DNA of 64,000 bases from Bacillus thuringiensis (GTDB taxonomy: Bacteria; Bacillota; Bacilli; Bacillales; Bacillaceae_G): NCBI RefSeq assembly GCF_001182785.1, contig NZ_CP012099.1, positions 4,896,501 to 4,960,500 of the forward strand, given 5' to 3'. This document shows positions 52,698 through 61,674 of this stretch, piece after piece. Position numbers and translations under genes: made by a program. Every line of letters starts with the position of its first letter. Position 1 is the stretch's first letter. The notes below the pieces were generated by a model. It was not told the origin of the DNA. It searched no databases and saw only the letters and a list, made by a program, of their open reading frames with translations.

Positions 52698-52725
52698 AAA
52701 AGTAATATTATGAAAGGAAGGTACT

Positions 52726-52788
52726 TTGACCAATGAAGTTCTAATTCTCTTATTTATTTCATCCATCACAAATAGTGAACAAAAATGA
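52726..52788 (+). CDS. Leader peptide upstream of ABC-F gene (candidate)
   Basis: TTG start, four bases after AAGGAAGG, encodes MTNEVLILLFISSITNSEQK and ends at TGA 52788. It lies about 20 nt after the expected transcription start and ahead of two hairpins, the place of the stall peptide in ABC-F attenuators. An alternative tiny frame ATG AAG TTC TAA starts at 52733, 11 bases from the same Shine-Dalgarno. Which of the two is used cannot be settled from sequence. Confidence 0.5.
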   Translation: MTNEVLILLFISSITNSEQK

Positions 52789-52846
52789 TGAAAACTAGCA
52801 GGGGATTAGTCTGTCCATTTGTCGATACTTTCTTTCGAAACGATCA

Positions 52847-52882
52847 TGTAAAAAATCGTTTATTTATATACGATTTTTTACA
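52847..52882 (+). other. Leader hairpin 1 of ABC-F gene
   Basis: TGTAAAAAATCG (52847-52858) pairs with CGATTTTTTACA (52871-52882). It lies between the leader peptide and the terminator and could be an early terminator or part of the alternative fold. Confidence 0.65.
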
Positions 52883-52900
52883 TACAAGGGCGACGTTTAT

Positions 52901-52930
52901 CCTCTCTAGTGAAACTAGGGAGGTTTTTTT
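52901..52930 (+). terminator. Attenuator terminator that hides the ABC-F ribosome binding site
   Basis: CCTCTCTAG (52901-52909) pairs with CTAGGGAGG (52915-52923), followed by seven T and then the ATG at 52931. AGGGAGG, the Shine-Dalgarno, lies in the 3' arm. ACTAGCAGGGG at 52794-52804 could pair with the 5' arm as an antiterminator. Confidence 0.8.
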
Positions 52931-54565
52931 ATGACTATTTTATTCGCAAGTAATATTGAAAAGAGCTTTGGTGATCGCACACTATTTACGTTACCATCAC
53001 TGGAAATTCAAGCACAGGATCGCATAGGTATTGTCGGAGTCAACGGAGCTGGTAAATCTACGTTATTACAAATATTAAGTAAAGAAATAGAAGCCGACAG
53101 AGGCATAGTAACTCATCATAGTTCTATCAGCATCATTCCTCAGCTTAGCGAGGAACTACCGGAAACTCCATCTTCCCTTGCAAAAGGAAAATGGAGTATT
53201 TCAAACGTTACCGACGTAATGAGCGGCGATGAACGAATGCGGCTAAAGATTGCCCATGCTCTCGAACAAAATGCAGGCATTTTATTCGCTGATGAACCAA
53301 CAAGCCACTTAGATATGGTCGGTACAGAGCAATTAGAAAAGGCACTTTCATCTTATAAAGGAGCACTTGTTTTAATATCGCATGATCGTGAATTTCTAGA
53401 TAATATATGTACCAAAATTATTGAAATTGAAGACGGTATTATCCAAGAGTATAAAGGGAATTATTCCAACTATCGAAAGCAAAAAGAACGTGAACGAATA
53501 CAAAAACAAGCAGAATATGAGCAATACGTACAAGAAAAAAATCGTTTAGAACAATCCATTTTACAAAAAAAGCAACGTGCTTCTAGCATGACAAAAATCC
53601 CAACACGGTTCAGTTCATCTGAATCTAAACTTTATAAATTAAGTGGGGCTCATGGCCAAGAACAGGTTAGTAAAGCAGCAAAAGCATTAGAGACACGTCT
53701 CGAAAAATTAGAAAAGAAAGAAAAGCCAAAGGATTTTTCTCAAGCTCAGTTTGACGTACAATACCATACACCCATTCATAGTAAGGTCGCAGTACAGTTC
53801 AATAAAGCAACAAAGAAAATAGGCGACCGCACACTATTTAAAAATATGAATGGAACTATTGTCCCTGGTGCAAAACTAGCTATTTTAGGGGCAAATGGAA
53901 GCGGCAAAACCACTTTGTTCAACATGCTTCTCACAAACGAGCGTGGCATGCAGCTATCGAAAAGTTGTAAAGTTGGATACTTCGAACAAACATTATCTAT
54001 TTTAAAAACAGATAAAACCATTTTAGAAAACGTTCTAGAAGAAACAAACTATACGGAAGCATTCGTTCGCACAATACTTGCACGGCTTCTATTCCGCCGT
54101 GAGGATGTTCATAAACCTGTGCACGTTCTAAGCGGGGGTGAACGAATGAAGGTTGCACTCGCAAAAGTATTTTTAGGAAACTATAATATGCTTCTGCTAG
54201 ATGAACCGACAAACTATTTAGACTTAGCAACGCAAGAAGAATTAGAAACCATGTTACAAGAATATCCTGGCACAATACTTTTTATTAGCCATGACCGTGC
54301 CTTTATTCGCTCTGTTGCAGACCATATTCTCCAAGTAGATGAGAGTGAACCAAGAATCTTCCACGGTAATTACGAGCAATACACTAAAAGAGCCACCGGA
54401 GATTCTGTAAACGTTACTGAGCAAGAATTGTTACGATTACAAACAAAATTAACAGAAATCATCGGCCGAATTTCCATTCCAAATCAGCACGATGACATCA
54501 CATCTCTCAACCAAGAATACGAAACATTATTAGTTCAAATACGGAAATGTAAAGAAGCGCTCTAA
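52931..54565 (+). CDS. ABC-F type ribosomal protection protein
   Basis: 544 residues without membrane segments. Two ATPase modules: Walker A GVNGAGKST (about 35) and GANGSGKTT (about 320), Walker B ILFADEPTSHLD and LLLDEPTNYLD, separated by a charged interdomain linker (about 175-260) that reaches the ribosome exit site in this family. The first signature is degenerate (MSGDERMR), the second canonical (LSGGERMK). Size, linker and regulation resemble VmlR/Vga/Lsa proteins, which free ribosomes of lincosamides, streptogramin A and pleuromutilins. The spectrum of this one is unknown. Confidence 0.88.
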   Translation: MTILFASNIEKSFGDRTLFTLPSLEIQAQDRIGIVGVNGAGKSTLLQILSKEIEADRGIVTHHSSISIIPQLSEELPETPSSLAKGKWSISNVTDVMSGDERMRLKIAHALEQNAGILFADEPTSHLDMVGTEQLEKALSSYKGALVLISHDREFLDNICTKIIEIEDGIIQEYKGNYSNYRKQKERERIQKQAEYEQYVQEKNRLEQSILQKKQRASSMTKIPTRFSSSESKLYKLSGAHGQEQVSKAAKALETRLEKLEKKEKPKDFSQAQFDVQYHTPIHSKVAVQFNKATKKIGDRTLFKNMNGTIVPGAKLAILGANGSGKTTLFNMLLTNERGMQLSKSCKVGYFEQTLSILKTDKTILENVLEETNYTEAFVRTILARLLFRREDVHKPVHVLSGGERMKVALAKVFLGNYNMLLLDEPTNYLDLATQEELETMLQEYPGTILFISHDRAFIRSVADHILQVDESEPRIFHGNYEQYTKRATGDSVNVTEQELLRLQTKLTEIIGRISIPNQHDDITSLNQEYETLLVQIRKCKEAL

Positions 54566-54627
54566 TGTCTTCCCTATATATCGACAAGGCCTTCCGCATT
54601 TCCCAAGAAATATTGAAACTTCGACAT

Positions 54628-54666
54628 ATAAAGTAAAAAGCCATGCATCAGCACGGCTTTTTACTT
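54628..54666. terminator. Terminator shared by ABC-F gene and ybjQ remnant
   Basis: AAAGCCATGC (54637-54646) and GCACGGCTTT (54651-54660) pair with one mismatch; U tracts follow on both strands. Confidence 0.75.
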
Positions 54667-54978
54667 TTATATACGAACAGCAGTCCCGCTCACAGCAACC
54701 ATTAGCATTCCTTCGCGAACTACTTCGTAATCCACGTCGATACCAACAATTGCATTCGCATTTTTTTGTCTTGCGAAAGTTTTCATCTCTTCCATTGCAA
54801 TGTCGCGCGCTTCTTTTAATTTACTTTCATAAGCACCCGCACGACCGCCGACAACGTCACGGACAGAAGCGAAGAGGTCACGAACGATATTCGCGCCCAT
54901 AATCGCTTCTCCATTGACGATATCGATATACTCAATAATTTCTTTTCCTTAAATTGTAGACGTTGTTGTTACAATCAT
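54667..54978 (-). pseudogene. YbjQ/UPF0145 family gene with in-frame TAA at codon 10
   Basis: From ATG 54978 the frame reads MIVTTTSTI, then TAA (54949-54951), then [19 protein letters not shown] and on to SGTAVRI at the C-terminus. The intact family continues TSTIQGKEI, so a CAA to TAA change most likely created the stop. The remaining 77 codons after ATG 54900 are undamaged but lack a ribosome binding site and the first strand of the fold. The family has no established function. Confidence 0.8.
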
Positions 54979-55043
54979 ACTTTATAGCCTCCCATATGAG
55001 ATTTTTACCTACTTATGGTGCACTAATTCAGTATAAATTATAT

Positions 55044-56759
55044 TTACGAACTAAACTGAGCTTCGTATAACCTACTATATCCTCCGCCACGCTCAATTAA
55101 TTCATCATGTGAACCTTGTTCTGCAATACCGTCTTTATTTACAACGACGATTCGATCTGCATTTTTAATCGTTGCAAGTCTATGAGCAATAACTAATGTT
55201 GTACGACCGACAGATAGTTCAGCCAGTGATTTTTGAATCGCTAGTTCCGTCTCTGTATCTAATGCGGAAGTCGCTTCATCTAATATTAAAATTGGCGGGT
55301 TTTTCAAGAACATACGAGCAATCGCTAGACGCTGCTTCTGTCCACCAGAAAGTTTCACACCACGCTCACCGATAACGGTATCTAAACCGTCTGGTTGTGA
55401 GTAAATTAAGTCTTCTAACTGCGCACGTTTTACTGCCTGCCAAATTTCAGCTTCTGACGCCTTTAAATTTCCGTAAGCAATATTTTCACGAATTGTTCCT
55501 GAGAATAAGAACACATCTTGCTGCACAATTCCAATTTGCTTACGAAGTGAAGATAATGTCATATCTTTCGTATCAATACCATCAATTTGAATTGATCCAG
55601 ATGATTGCTCATAAAAACGTGGTAATAGGCTACATAACGTCGTTTTCCCTGCTCCTGATGGTCCAACGAACGCAACAGTTTCACCTGCATGTATGTTCAA
55701 ACTAATGTCATTTAAAATCGGTTCTTTATTTTCATATCCGAACGTAATGTTGTTATATTGAATATCACCATGTACCTGCTTAACTTCCATTGCATCTTTA
55801 GAGTCTACAATGTCAGGCTCTGTTTCAAGAAGCTCTACATACCTTTTAAAACCAGCGATTCCTTTCGGATAGCTTTCGATTACCGCGTTAATTTTTTCAA
55901 TTGGACGGAAGAAAATATTCGTTAATAGAACGAATCCGATAAATCCACCGTATGTTAATTCTCCTTGCAGAACAAACCATGTACCGCATATTAATACGAA
56001 GAGCGTTACAAGACGCATGAGCATATAACTAATCGATGAATTTAAAGCCATAATTTTATACGCCATTAATTTCGTTGTACGGAAACGAGCGTTGTTAACA
56101 GCAAATTGCTCTTTCTCAAACTTTTCATTTCCGAATGCTTGTACAACGCGAATGCCCCCTACATTGTTCTCAATGCATGCATTAAAATCAGCAACATCTG
56201 AGAATAAACGTCTAAACGTACCTGTCATTTTTTTATTGAAGTAAAGCGCCAACCATAATAAGAATGGAATAACGAAGAACGTTAATAGCGCTAACTTCCA
56301 GTTAATCATCATCATAAATGAGAATGCCCCAACTAAAGTCATAATAGCGATAAACAAATCTTCTGGTCCATGATGAGCAATTTCCCCAATTTCCATTAAA
56401 TCGTTTGTAAGGCGTGAAATTAGATGACCTGTTTTATTATTGTCAAAAAATCTGAATGATAGCTTTTGAATATGATCAAATAATTTCTGCCTCATATCCG
56501 TTTCAATGTTAACACCAAGCATATGTCCCCAATATGTAACGACATATTGTAAGCCTGCATTTAATATATACACTGCAAGTAAACCGAAACAAGCCCATAA
56601 AATAAGCGTCCAGTTTTGTCCTGGCAATAACTTATCAATAAATTGATTTACGATAAGCGGGAAGCCAAGTTCTAGTAACCCTGCGACAACTGCGCAAGAA
56701 AAGTCGAGTATAAATAAACCTTTATACGGTTTATAGTAAGAAAAAAATTTACGTAGCAT
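55044..56759 (-). CDS. ABC transporter, fused permease and ATPase (multidrug/lipid exporter type)
   Basis: 571 residues, half-transporter. Six membrane helices (about 15-310) are followed by an ATPase domain with Walker A GPSGAGKTT, signature LSGGQKQR and Walker B ILILDEATSALD. Such proteins act as homo- or heterodimers and export lipids, drugs, peptides or siderophores. A Fur box overlaps the -10 box upstream, so iron starvation should induce it; export of an iron chelator is a possible function (inference). Confidence 0.9.
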   Translation of the reverse strand: MLRKFFSYYKPYKGLFILDFSCAVVAGLLELGFPLIVNQFIDKLLPGQNWTLILWACFGLLAVYILNAGLQYVVTYWGHMLGVNIETDMRQKLFDHIQKLSFRFFDNNKTGHLISRLTNDLMEIGEIAHHGPEDLFIAIMTLVGAFSFMMMINWKLALLTFFVIPFLLWLALYFNKKMTGTFRRLFSDVADFNACIENNVGGIRVVQAFGNEKFEKEQFAVNNARFRTTKLMAYKIMALNSSISYMLMRLVTLFVLICGTWFVLQGELTYGGFIGFVLLTNIFFRPIEKINAVIESYPKGIAGFKRYVELLETEPDIVDSKDAMEVKQVHGDIQYNNITFGYENKEPILNDISLNIHAGETVAFVGPSGAGKTTLCSLLPRFYEQSSGSIQIDGIDTKDMTLSSLRKQIGIVQQDVFLFSGTIRENIAYGNLKASEAEIWQAVKRAQLEDLIYSQPDGLDTVIGERGVKLSGGQKQRLAIARMFLKNPPILILDEATSALDTETELAIQKSLAELSVGRTTLVIAHRLATIKNADRIVVVNKDGIAEQGSHDELIERGGGYSRLYEAQFSS

Positions 56760-56798
56760 ATCTTACCTCCATTTTCCAAAATTAAAAAGACTCCCTAA

Positions 56799-56827
56799 AT
56801 GATAACCATTATCAAATAATTATTCAA
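56799..56827 (-). promoter_or_regulatory. Promoter with Fur box
   Basis: On the minus strand TTGAAT and TATCAT are 17 bases apart. TGATAATGGTTATCA (56800-56814) matches the Bacillus Fur 7-1-7 box TGATAATnATTATCA with one mismatch and covers the -10 box. Confidence 0.75.
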
Positions 56828-56931
56828 GTTATCCGTCTATGAAACTGAAAATAAGCTTTACGCTAGTTGTTGTTTTTTTGCCGAAAAGTCGATATAAATT
56901 TCATTTGCTACTGCCATCACCACTCACACAC

Positions 56932-56964
56932 AAAAAAGGGGTGTCACCTATAGGTGACACCCTC
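56932..56964 (-). terminator. Terminator of minJ
   Basis: GGGTGTCACC (56939-56948) and GGTGACACCC (56953-56962) are perfect complements; TTTTTTGTG follows on the minus strand. Confidence 0.85.
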
Positions 56965-56971
56965 ACTTCTA

Positions 56972-58174
56972 TTACATCGCTTCCGAATCCCACTCATGCT
57001 CCTGCTCAACGAATACAATACCTAATTCGTGATGTCCACCAGCATATAATGCAGTTTGTGCAAGACGAAGCTCACCATTTGTATCTAATACTTCTAATTT
57101 ACAAAATGCTCCTGTCGTCTTCGTTTGAAGCGCATCATAAAATTCCTCGGCGCTTTTTGGAATGACTCCATTTACTTTCGTAATAATTTCTCCAGGCAGT
57201 AATTTTAGCTCTGCTCCAATTGTATTTGGAATTGTATCTAGTACAACGAGCCCATCATTGCGTGCAGCAAAATAAGCTGGTCTTGTTTCATCGGCAATTT
57301 TCTCTTGCATCGAAATTGTGAAACGCCCAAGCATCGCGACTCCCATCGCGATAATTGCAAGTACGTGCCACCAGTAACTTGCGATTCCTAAAACGAGCAC
57401 GAGTCCTGCTAATCCATAAACACGTCTTCCTGTAAATAATAAAGCTTCCGTCGGCTCATAACTTTTAATCTTTCTCATAAATCCAATTAAAAATGGAACG
57501 AGGAATAGAGAATATGTACCTGAACCTATTGAAACGACAGGCCACCATGAAATAAACTGCGTTACCGCATCACCCGGTACAAGAATAAAAATAGGAACGA
57601 TCCATAAACGCTTTGATTCGTGTAAACCAATCTTTAATCCACGCTTCCCCTTCCTAATCTTCGGTGTAGAGTATCCTACTGCATTTTTAGAAATCAATAA
57701 ACCTTCTACAATAAGCATAACGCCTAGTAAAATAGCAAGGGATACAACGGTACTCTCTTCACCTTCTCGAAGCTGTAAGAAGGGAACTGGTAGCTTAGAA
57801 GATAATAGAACACATACAATCGCAATGCTAAATGTATAAGCTGCCGATAAATATCGATACATAGCCGTTAATCCAAATATTAATGTCCAAATTAAAATAG
57901 CCCATAAGCTTGCTTTAGAAACAACAAGTCCAAGCCCAATCGTAATAATAGATACTACTAATCCGTATCCAATCCCTGCAAATAGAGAGGTTCGCAGTTC
58001 AAACCAAATATCATAAACTTTAAAAGAAAAATCTTTTCGTTCTCTTAACATACGTAAGTATCCAACGAAGATACTACTTATTACAAATATATAGACAGCA
58101 GGGTGTAAGAAAAAACGTCCAACTGCCCGCATTATTTCAAAAATCCACGCCTCCACGAACTCATTCACCACCAT
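56972..58174 (-). CDS. minJ: Cell division topological determinant MinJ
   Basis: 400 residues. About eight membrane helices fill the first 295 residues and a PDZ domain lies at about 305-385 (LVVLDTIPNTIGAELKLLPGEIITKVNG). This layout and the position beside ctpB fit MinJ (YvjD) of Bacillus subtilis (about 397 residues), which links DivIVA at the cell poles to MinD and so keeps the division septum at mid-cell. The ribosome binding site upstream of the ATG is weak. A palindrome lies in its promoter region. Confidence 0.85.
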   Translation of the reverse strand: MVVNEFVEAWIFEIMRAVGRFFLHPAVYIFVISSIFVGYLRMLRERKDFSFKVYDIWFELRTSLFAGIGYGLVVSIITIGLGLVVSKASLWAILIWTLIFGLTAMYRYLSAAYTFSIAIVCVLLSSKLPVPFLQLREGEESTVVSLAILLGVMLIVEGLLISKNAVGYSTPKIRKGKRGLKIGLHESKRLWIVPIFILVPGDAVTQFISWWPVVSIGSGTYSLFLVPFLIGFMRKIKSYEPTEALLFTGRRVYGLAGLVLVLGIASYWWHVLAIIAMGVAMLGRFTISMQEKIADETRPAYFAARNDGLVVLDTIPNTIGAELKLLPGEIITKVNGVIPKSAEEFYDALQTKTTGAFCKLEVLDTNGELRLAQTALYAGGHHELGIVFVEQEHEWDSEAM

Positions 58175-58207
58175 TTATATCATTCTTTCTTTTTATATTA
58201 TCATAAC

Positions 58208-58225
58208 TAAACAAACGTTTGTTTA
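58208..58225. promoter_or_regulatory. 18-bp perfect palindrome upstream of minJ
   Basis: TAAACAAACGTTTGTTTA lies about 35 bases before the minJ start, next to possible -10 boxes (TATGAT, TAATAT on the minus strand). It looks like a TetR-family operator; no TetR gene is in the window. Confidence 0.5.
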
Positions 58226-58231
58226 ACACAA

Positions 58232-58264
58232 AAAAATACAGGCAGCAAACTGCCTGTATTTTTT
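58232..58264 (-). terminator. Terminator of ctpB
   Basis: AAAAAATACAGGCAG and CTGCCTGTATTTTTT (58231-58264) form a perfect stem with a CAAA loop; TTTTTTTGTG on the minus strand. Confidence 0.88.
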
Positions 58265-58265
58265 C

Positions 58266-59702
58266 TTATTTTGCCATTAATTTTAATGCTGACTGTAATT
58301 GTAGATCATTTTCTCCAGAACGGATTTTTTCGATAATTTTAGTTTGAATCGCTTCAGCTGTCTTTTTATCAAGCTGTCCTGTCGCTTCCATCTCATTCGC
58401 ATTTTGGAATGCTTTCAGCGCCGATTCTGTCTCTTTACTAAAGTATCCATCTTCACGACCTGGTACATACCCTAAGCTCTTAAGCATTTCTTGAGCATGT
58501 TTTACTTGTACATCATTTGAATTGTATGAAAGTGTTTTTTCAATTTGAATTGGTGTCGCATGATAATAATTTGGTTGCTTCACTTCTACTGTTGGCGCGA
58601 TTCCTTTTTTATGAATCCAGTTCCCATCCGGCGTTAACCATTTAAACATCGTTAATTTAATGTTGCTGCCGTCTTTAAATGGAACAGCTTGCTGGACAGT
58701 ACCTTTACCAAATGTTTTTTCACCAATTAAATCGTATCCTTCTCCTTCTTTCAGCGCACCCGCTAAAATCTCTGAAGCAGAAGCACTTCCACTATCAATT
58801 AATACTGAAATTGGATATGGTTTTCTCTCTTTCAGTTCCGTAGAGAATTTCTTCTTCTCACCATTTCGCTGCTCTACTTGTAGCATTGGCTTTTTATTCG
58901 TCATAATTTCCCCTAGTATATCTTCTACACTATTTAAATAGCCACCAGGATTACCACGCACGTCAATAACTAAGCCTTTTATATTTTTCTTTTCCAACTC
59001 TTTTAACTGATCCTTAAATTCTTTCGCTGTATTCTCAGCAAAAGAAGTGATTTGCATATAACCGATATCTTTTCCGCTCTCTTGCTTCACAGAACTAAAC
59101 ACTGTAAAGATTGGAATCTTTTCACGCTTAATTTTAAATACAATCGGATCAGTTACTCCCGCACGTTTAATTTCAATTGCGACAGTCGTTCCCTTTTTAC
59201 CACGAATTTTTAATACTGCTTCTTCACGTGATAAGTCTTTCACACTGTTTCCATCTACAGATAAAATTTGGTCATTCGGTTTAATTCCTATCTTTTCTGC
59301 TGGTGAACCTTTAATTGGCGATACGATAATAAGCTTATCGTCCGTCTTGTTCACCTCAGCCCCAATCCCCTCTAATTCAGGATCAAGCGATTCACTAAAC
59401 TGTTTGGCTGTTTCTTTATCCATATACGTGGAATAAGGGTCCTTCAGCGTAGACAACATACCTTGTATTGCACCTTCAACTAACTTTTCATCTTTCACGT
59501 CTTCCACATAACGTGAATCAATTAGTGCATACGCCTCATTAATTTTTGCCAAATTCCCTTGCGCAGTGCTAGCATTCCCACTCGAAATTGTTTGCGTTAC
59601 TTCTGCTGGGTTAACCCCAAATACAGACATGCCTGCAAACATTCCGCCAGCACCAATTAAAAATGCAACAACCATTCCAATAATTGCAACTCTACGTTTC
59701 AA
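58266..59702 (-). CDS. ctpB: Carboxy-terminal processing protease CtpB
   Basis: 478 residues. A signal anchor (about 5-25), PDZ domain (about 95-170), S41 protease core with the nucleophile Ser in DSGSASASEI and the Lys in GEKTFGKGTVQQ, and a C-terminal peptidoglycan-binding domain (about 400-455, AQEMLKSLGYVPGREDGYF). In sporulation CtpB cleaves SpoIVFA, which activates the SpoIVFB protease and sigma-K. TTG 59702 lies nine bases after AAGGGG and is preferred over the longer frame to 59753. Confidence 0.92.
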   Translation of the reverse strand: MKRRVAIIGMVVAFLIGAGGMFAGMSVFGVNPAEVTQTISSGNASTAQGNLAKINEAYALIDSRYVEDVKDEKLVEGAIQGMLSTLKDPYSTYMDKETAKQFSESLDPELEGIGAEVNKTDDKLIIVSPIKGSPAEKIGIKPNDQILSVDGNSVKDLSREEAVLKIRGKKGTTVAIEIKRAGVTDPIVFKIKREKIPIFTVFSSVKQESGKDIGYMQITSFAENTAKEFKDQLKELEKKNIKGLVIDVRGNPGGYLNSVEDILGEIMTNKKPMLQVEQRNGEKKKFSTELKERKPYPISVLIDSGSASASEILAGALKEGEGYDLIGEKTFGKGTVQQAVPFKDGSNIKLTMFKWLTPDGNWIHKKGIAPTVEVKQPNYYHATPIQIEKTLSYNSNDVQVKHAQEMLKSLGYVPGREDGYFSKETESALKAFQNANEMEATGQLDKKTAEAIQTKIIEKIRSGENDLQLQSALKLMAK

Positions 59703-59742
59703 TGCGGAATTCCCCTTTCCAAAACACACAGGTGGTGTAGCA

Positions 59743-59772
59743 AAAGGCATCACACAGTGTGTGATGCCTTTA
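59743..59772 (-). terminator. Terminator of ftsEX
   Basis: AAAGGCATCACAC and GTGTGATGCCTTT (59743-59771) form a perfect 13-bp stem; TTTTGC follows on the minus strand. It lies between ftsX and ctpB. Confidence 0.8.
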
Positions 59773-59820
59773 CCTATTTCTACTATATGATAAGCTTGTA
59801 CGAATTATGTTTGCAACTTT

Positions 59821-60714
59821 TTATACTTTTAAGAAGCGACGAATTGACATTACACTTCCCCACATACCGATTAAAGCACCGATTAACACTAGTAAACCAG
59901 CTAATTGGAATACGAAAGGACTGTATGGTAGAAGCTCGAAAATTGTGCCGCCAAGTTTTTCGTTAAACACACCTTGCAACGAATTATACGTAACTAGAAT
60001 TAGGCCAATTGGAATAATTGATCCTAATACTCCTAAGAATAATCCCTCTAGCAAGAATGGCCAACGAATAAACCAGTTTGTTGCACCAACAAGTTTCATA
60101 ATTTCAATTTCTGTACTACGAGCATAAATTGTAATTTTAATTGTATTAGAGATTAAGAACATCGCTGTGAATAAAAGACCAGCAATTAACGCAATCCCAA
60201 TGTTACGACCAGTTTTTACAGTATCAAATAATCGTTCAACTTGCCCTTTTCCGTACTGAACATTACTGACAAACTGCATTTTTTCAACTTTCTTCGCGAT
60301 TGTCGCTGTATCTGTTGGTTCTTTTGCTTTTACAACGAATACGTTTTTAAGTGGGTTATCTTGTTCAAATAACTCAAACGTTTTTCCGCTATCACCTAAG
60401 CTTTTAATTAAACGTTTTAACTCTTCTTCTTTAGAAGAATATTTAATAGAATCTACTTTTGCAATCTTACTCATATCTTCTTCTAATTTCTTTTGATCAG
60501 CTTCTTTCGCAGCTGGATCAATGTGTACACGAATCTCTACATCTTGCTCTACTTTTGTCGCAAAATGGTTCATATTCATAATCGCTGTTAAAAAGACACC
60601 TACAAGTAATAATGTAACTGTTACTGCACTAACAGAAGCAAACGTCATCCATCCGTTACGTGATAGATTCTTTACACCTTCTCGCAAATGTCGACTAAGG
60701 GTCTTAGCCTTCAT
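59821..60714 (-). CDS. ftsX: Cell division protein FtsX
   Basis: 297 residues, four membrane helices (about 25-45, 170-195, 225-245, 265-290) and a large extracellular domain between the first two. FtsX and the ATPase FtsE form a complex that in Bacillus activates the peptidoglycan hydrolase CwlO and helps time entry into sporulation. ATG 60714 lies eight bases after GGGAGG and overlaps the end of ftsE by 11 bases; upstream in-frame ATG 60762 lies within ftsE and is unlikely. Confidence 0.96.
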   Translation of the reverse strand: MKAKTLSRHLREGVKNLSRNGWMTFASVSAVTVTLLLVGVFLTAIMNMNHFATKVEQDVEIRVHIDPAAKEADQKKLEEDMSKIAKVDSIKYSSKEEELKRLIKSLGDSGKTFELFEQDNPLKNVFVVKAKEPTDTATIAKKVEKMQFVSNVQYGKGQVERLFDTVKTGRNIGIALIAGLLFTAMFLISNTIKITIYARSTEIEIMKLVGATNWFIRWPFLLEGLFLGVLGSIIPIGLILVTYNSLQGVFNEKLGGTIFELLPYSPFVFQLAGLLVLIGALIGMWGSVMSIRRFLKV

Positions 60715-61390
60715 ATCCGTATCCTCCCTCAATCTCGTCTCGAACAATTTTTCCGCCTTCAATCGCGATTACACGATGACGGATTGTATTTACGATATCT
60801 GCATTATGCGTCGCCATAACGATCGTTGTACCACGCTCATTAATGCGAGTAAAAATCTTCATAATATCAAGAGCTGTTTCAATATCTAAGTTACCTGTTG
60901 GCTCATCGGCAATTACAACCTTTGGTCGATTTACAATTGCTCTTGCAATCGCAACACGTTGTTGCTCCCCACCTGAAAGCTCACTTGGAAGTGCATCTGC
61001 ACGATCTTCAAGGCCTACAAGACCTAGAACTTCTGTTACACGCTCACGAATTGCATCCGGTTCTTCTTCAATTACTTCTAAAGCAAACGCAACATTCTCA
61101 TATACCGTTAATTTAGGTAGCAATTTAAAATCTTGGAAAATTACGCCTAATTGACGACGAAAATACGGAACGTCTCTTTCTGCCAATGTTTCGATAGTAA
61201 GTCCATTTACATTAATAGATCCTGTAGATGGTTTCTCTTCACGATACATCATTTTAATAAATGTAGATTTTCCGGCTCCACTCGGTCCAACTACGTATAC
61301 GAATTCACCTTGTTTAATGTTAACTGTAAGACCAGCAATGGCTTTCATACCATTCGGGTACTCCTTATAAACATTCGTCATTTTTATCAT
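60704..61390 (-). CDS. ftsE: Cell division ATP-binding protein FtsE
   Basis: 228 residues, standard length. Walker A GPSGAGKST, signature LSGGEQQR, Walker B VVIADEPTGNLD and H-loop ATHNAD are present. It drives FtsX at the membrane. The downstream ftsX start lies inside its last codons, which couples their translation. The 284-bp gap upstream (61391-61674) holds the cccB terminator and no gene. Confidence 0.96.
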   Translation of the reverse strand: MIKMTNVYKEYPNGMKAIAGLTVNIKQGEFVYVVGPSGAGKSTFIKMMYREEKPSTGSINVNGLTIETLAERDVPYFRRQLGVIFQDFKLLPKLTVYENVAFALEVIEEEPDAIRERVTEVLGLVGLEDRADALPSELSGGEQQRVAIARAIVNRPKVVIADEPTGNLDIETALDIMKIFTRINERGTTIVMATHNADIVNTIRHRVIAIEGGKIVRDEIEGGYGYEG

Positions 61391-61631
61391 TATTTATCAC
61401 CCAATACTTAATGATTTTTTTCGAAATACTTTTCTGTACATCTGAAAATAAAAGACATCCTTCATTTTCACTTATTCATCCTTGTTGAAGGTAGTTTACT
61501 TATGCTTTCTCATAAGCAATACCACTCTATGTAATATATTTCAGCAAAATTCTACAAACCCCATTGTAACATCAAACGGTTTCCAATTTGGATACATTTT
61601 TGTTACAGTTATGTTACATCCCAGAAAAAGG

Positions 61632-61662
61632 AAAACGAGTTGACTATATTATCAACTCGTCC
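61632..61662 (-). terminator. Terminator of cccB
   Basis: ACGAGTTGA (61635-61643) and TCAACTCGT (61652-61660) pair; TTTTCC follows on the minus strand. Confidence 0.75.
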
Positions 61663-61674
61663 ATTTCACCTTTT

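Noticed and set aside
52785..52934. A 48- to 49-codon frame through the ABC-F leader that ends in ATGA over the ABC-F start
   Set aside because: It has no ribosome binding site and runs through both hairpins; the composition follows from the structured RNA. The 20-codon frame at 52726 is the better leader candidate.
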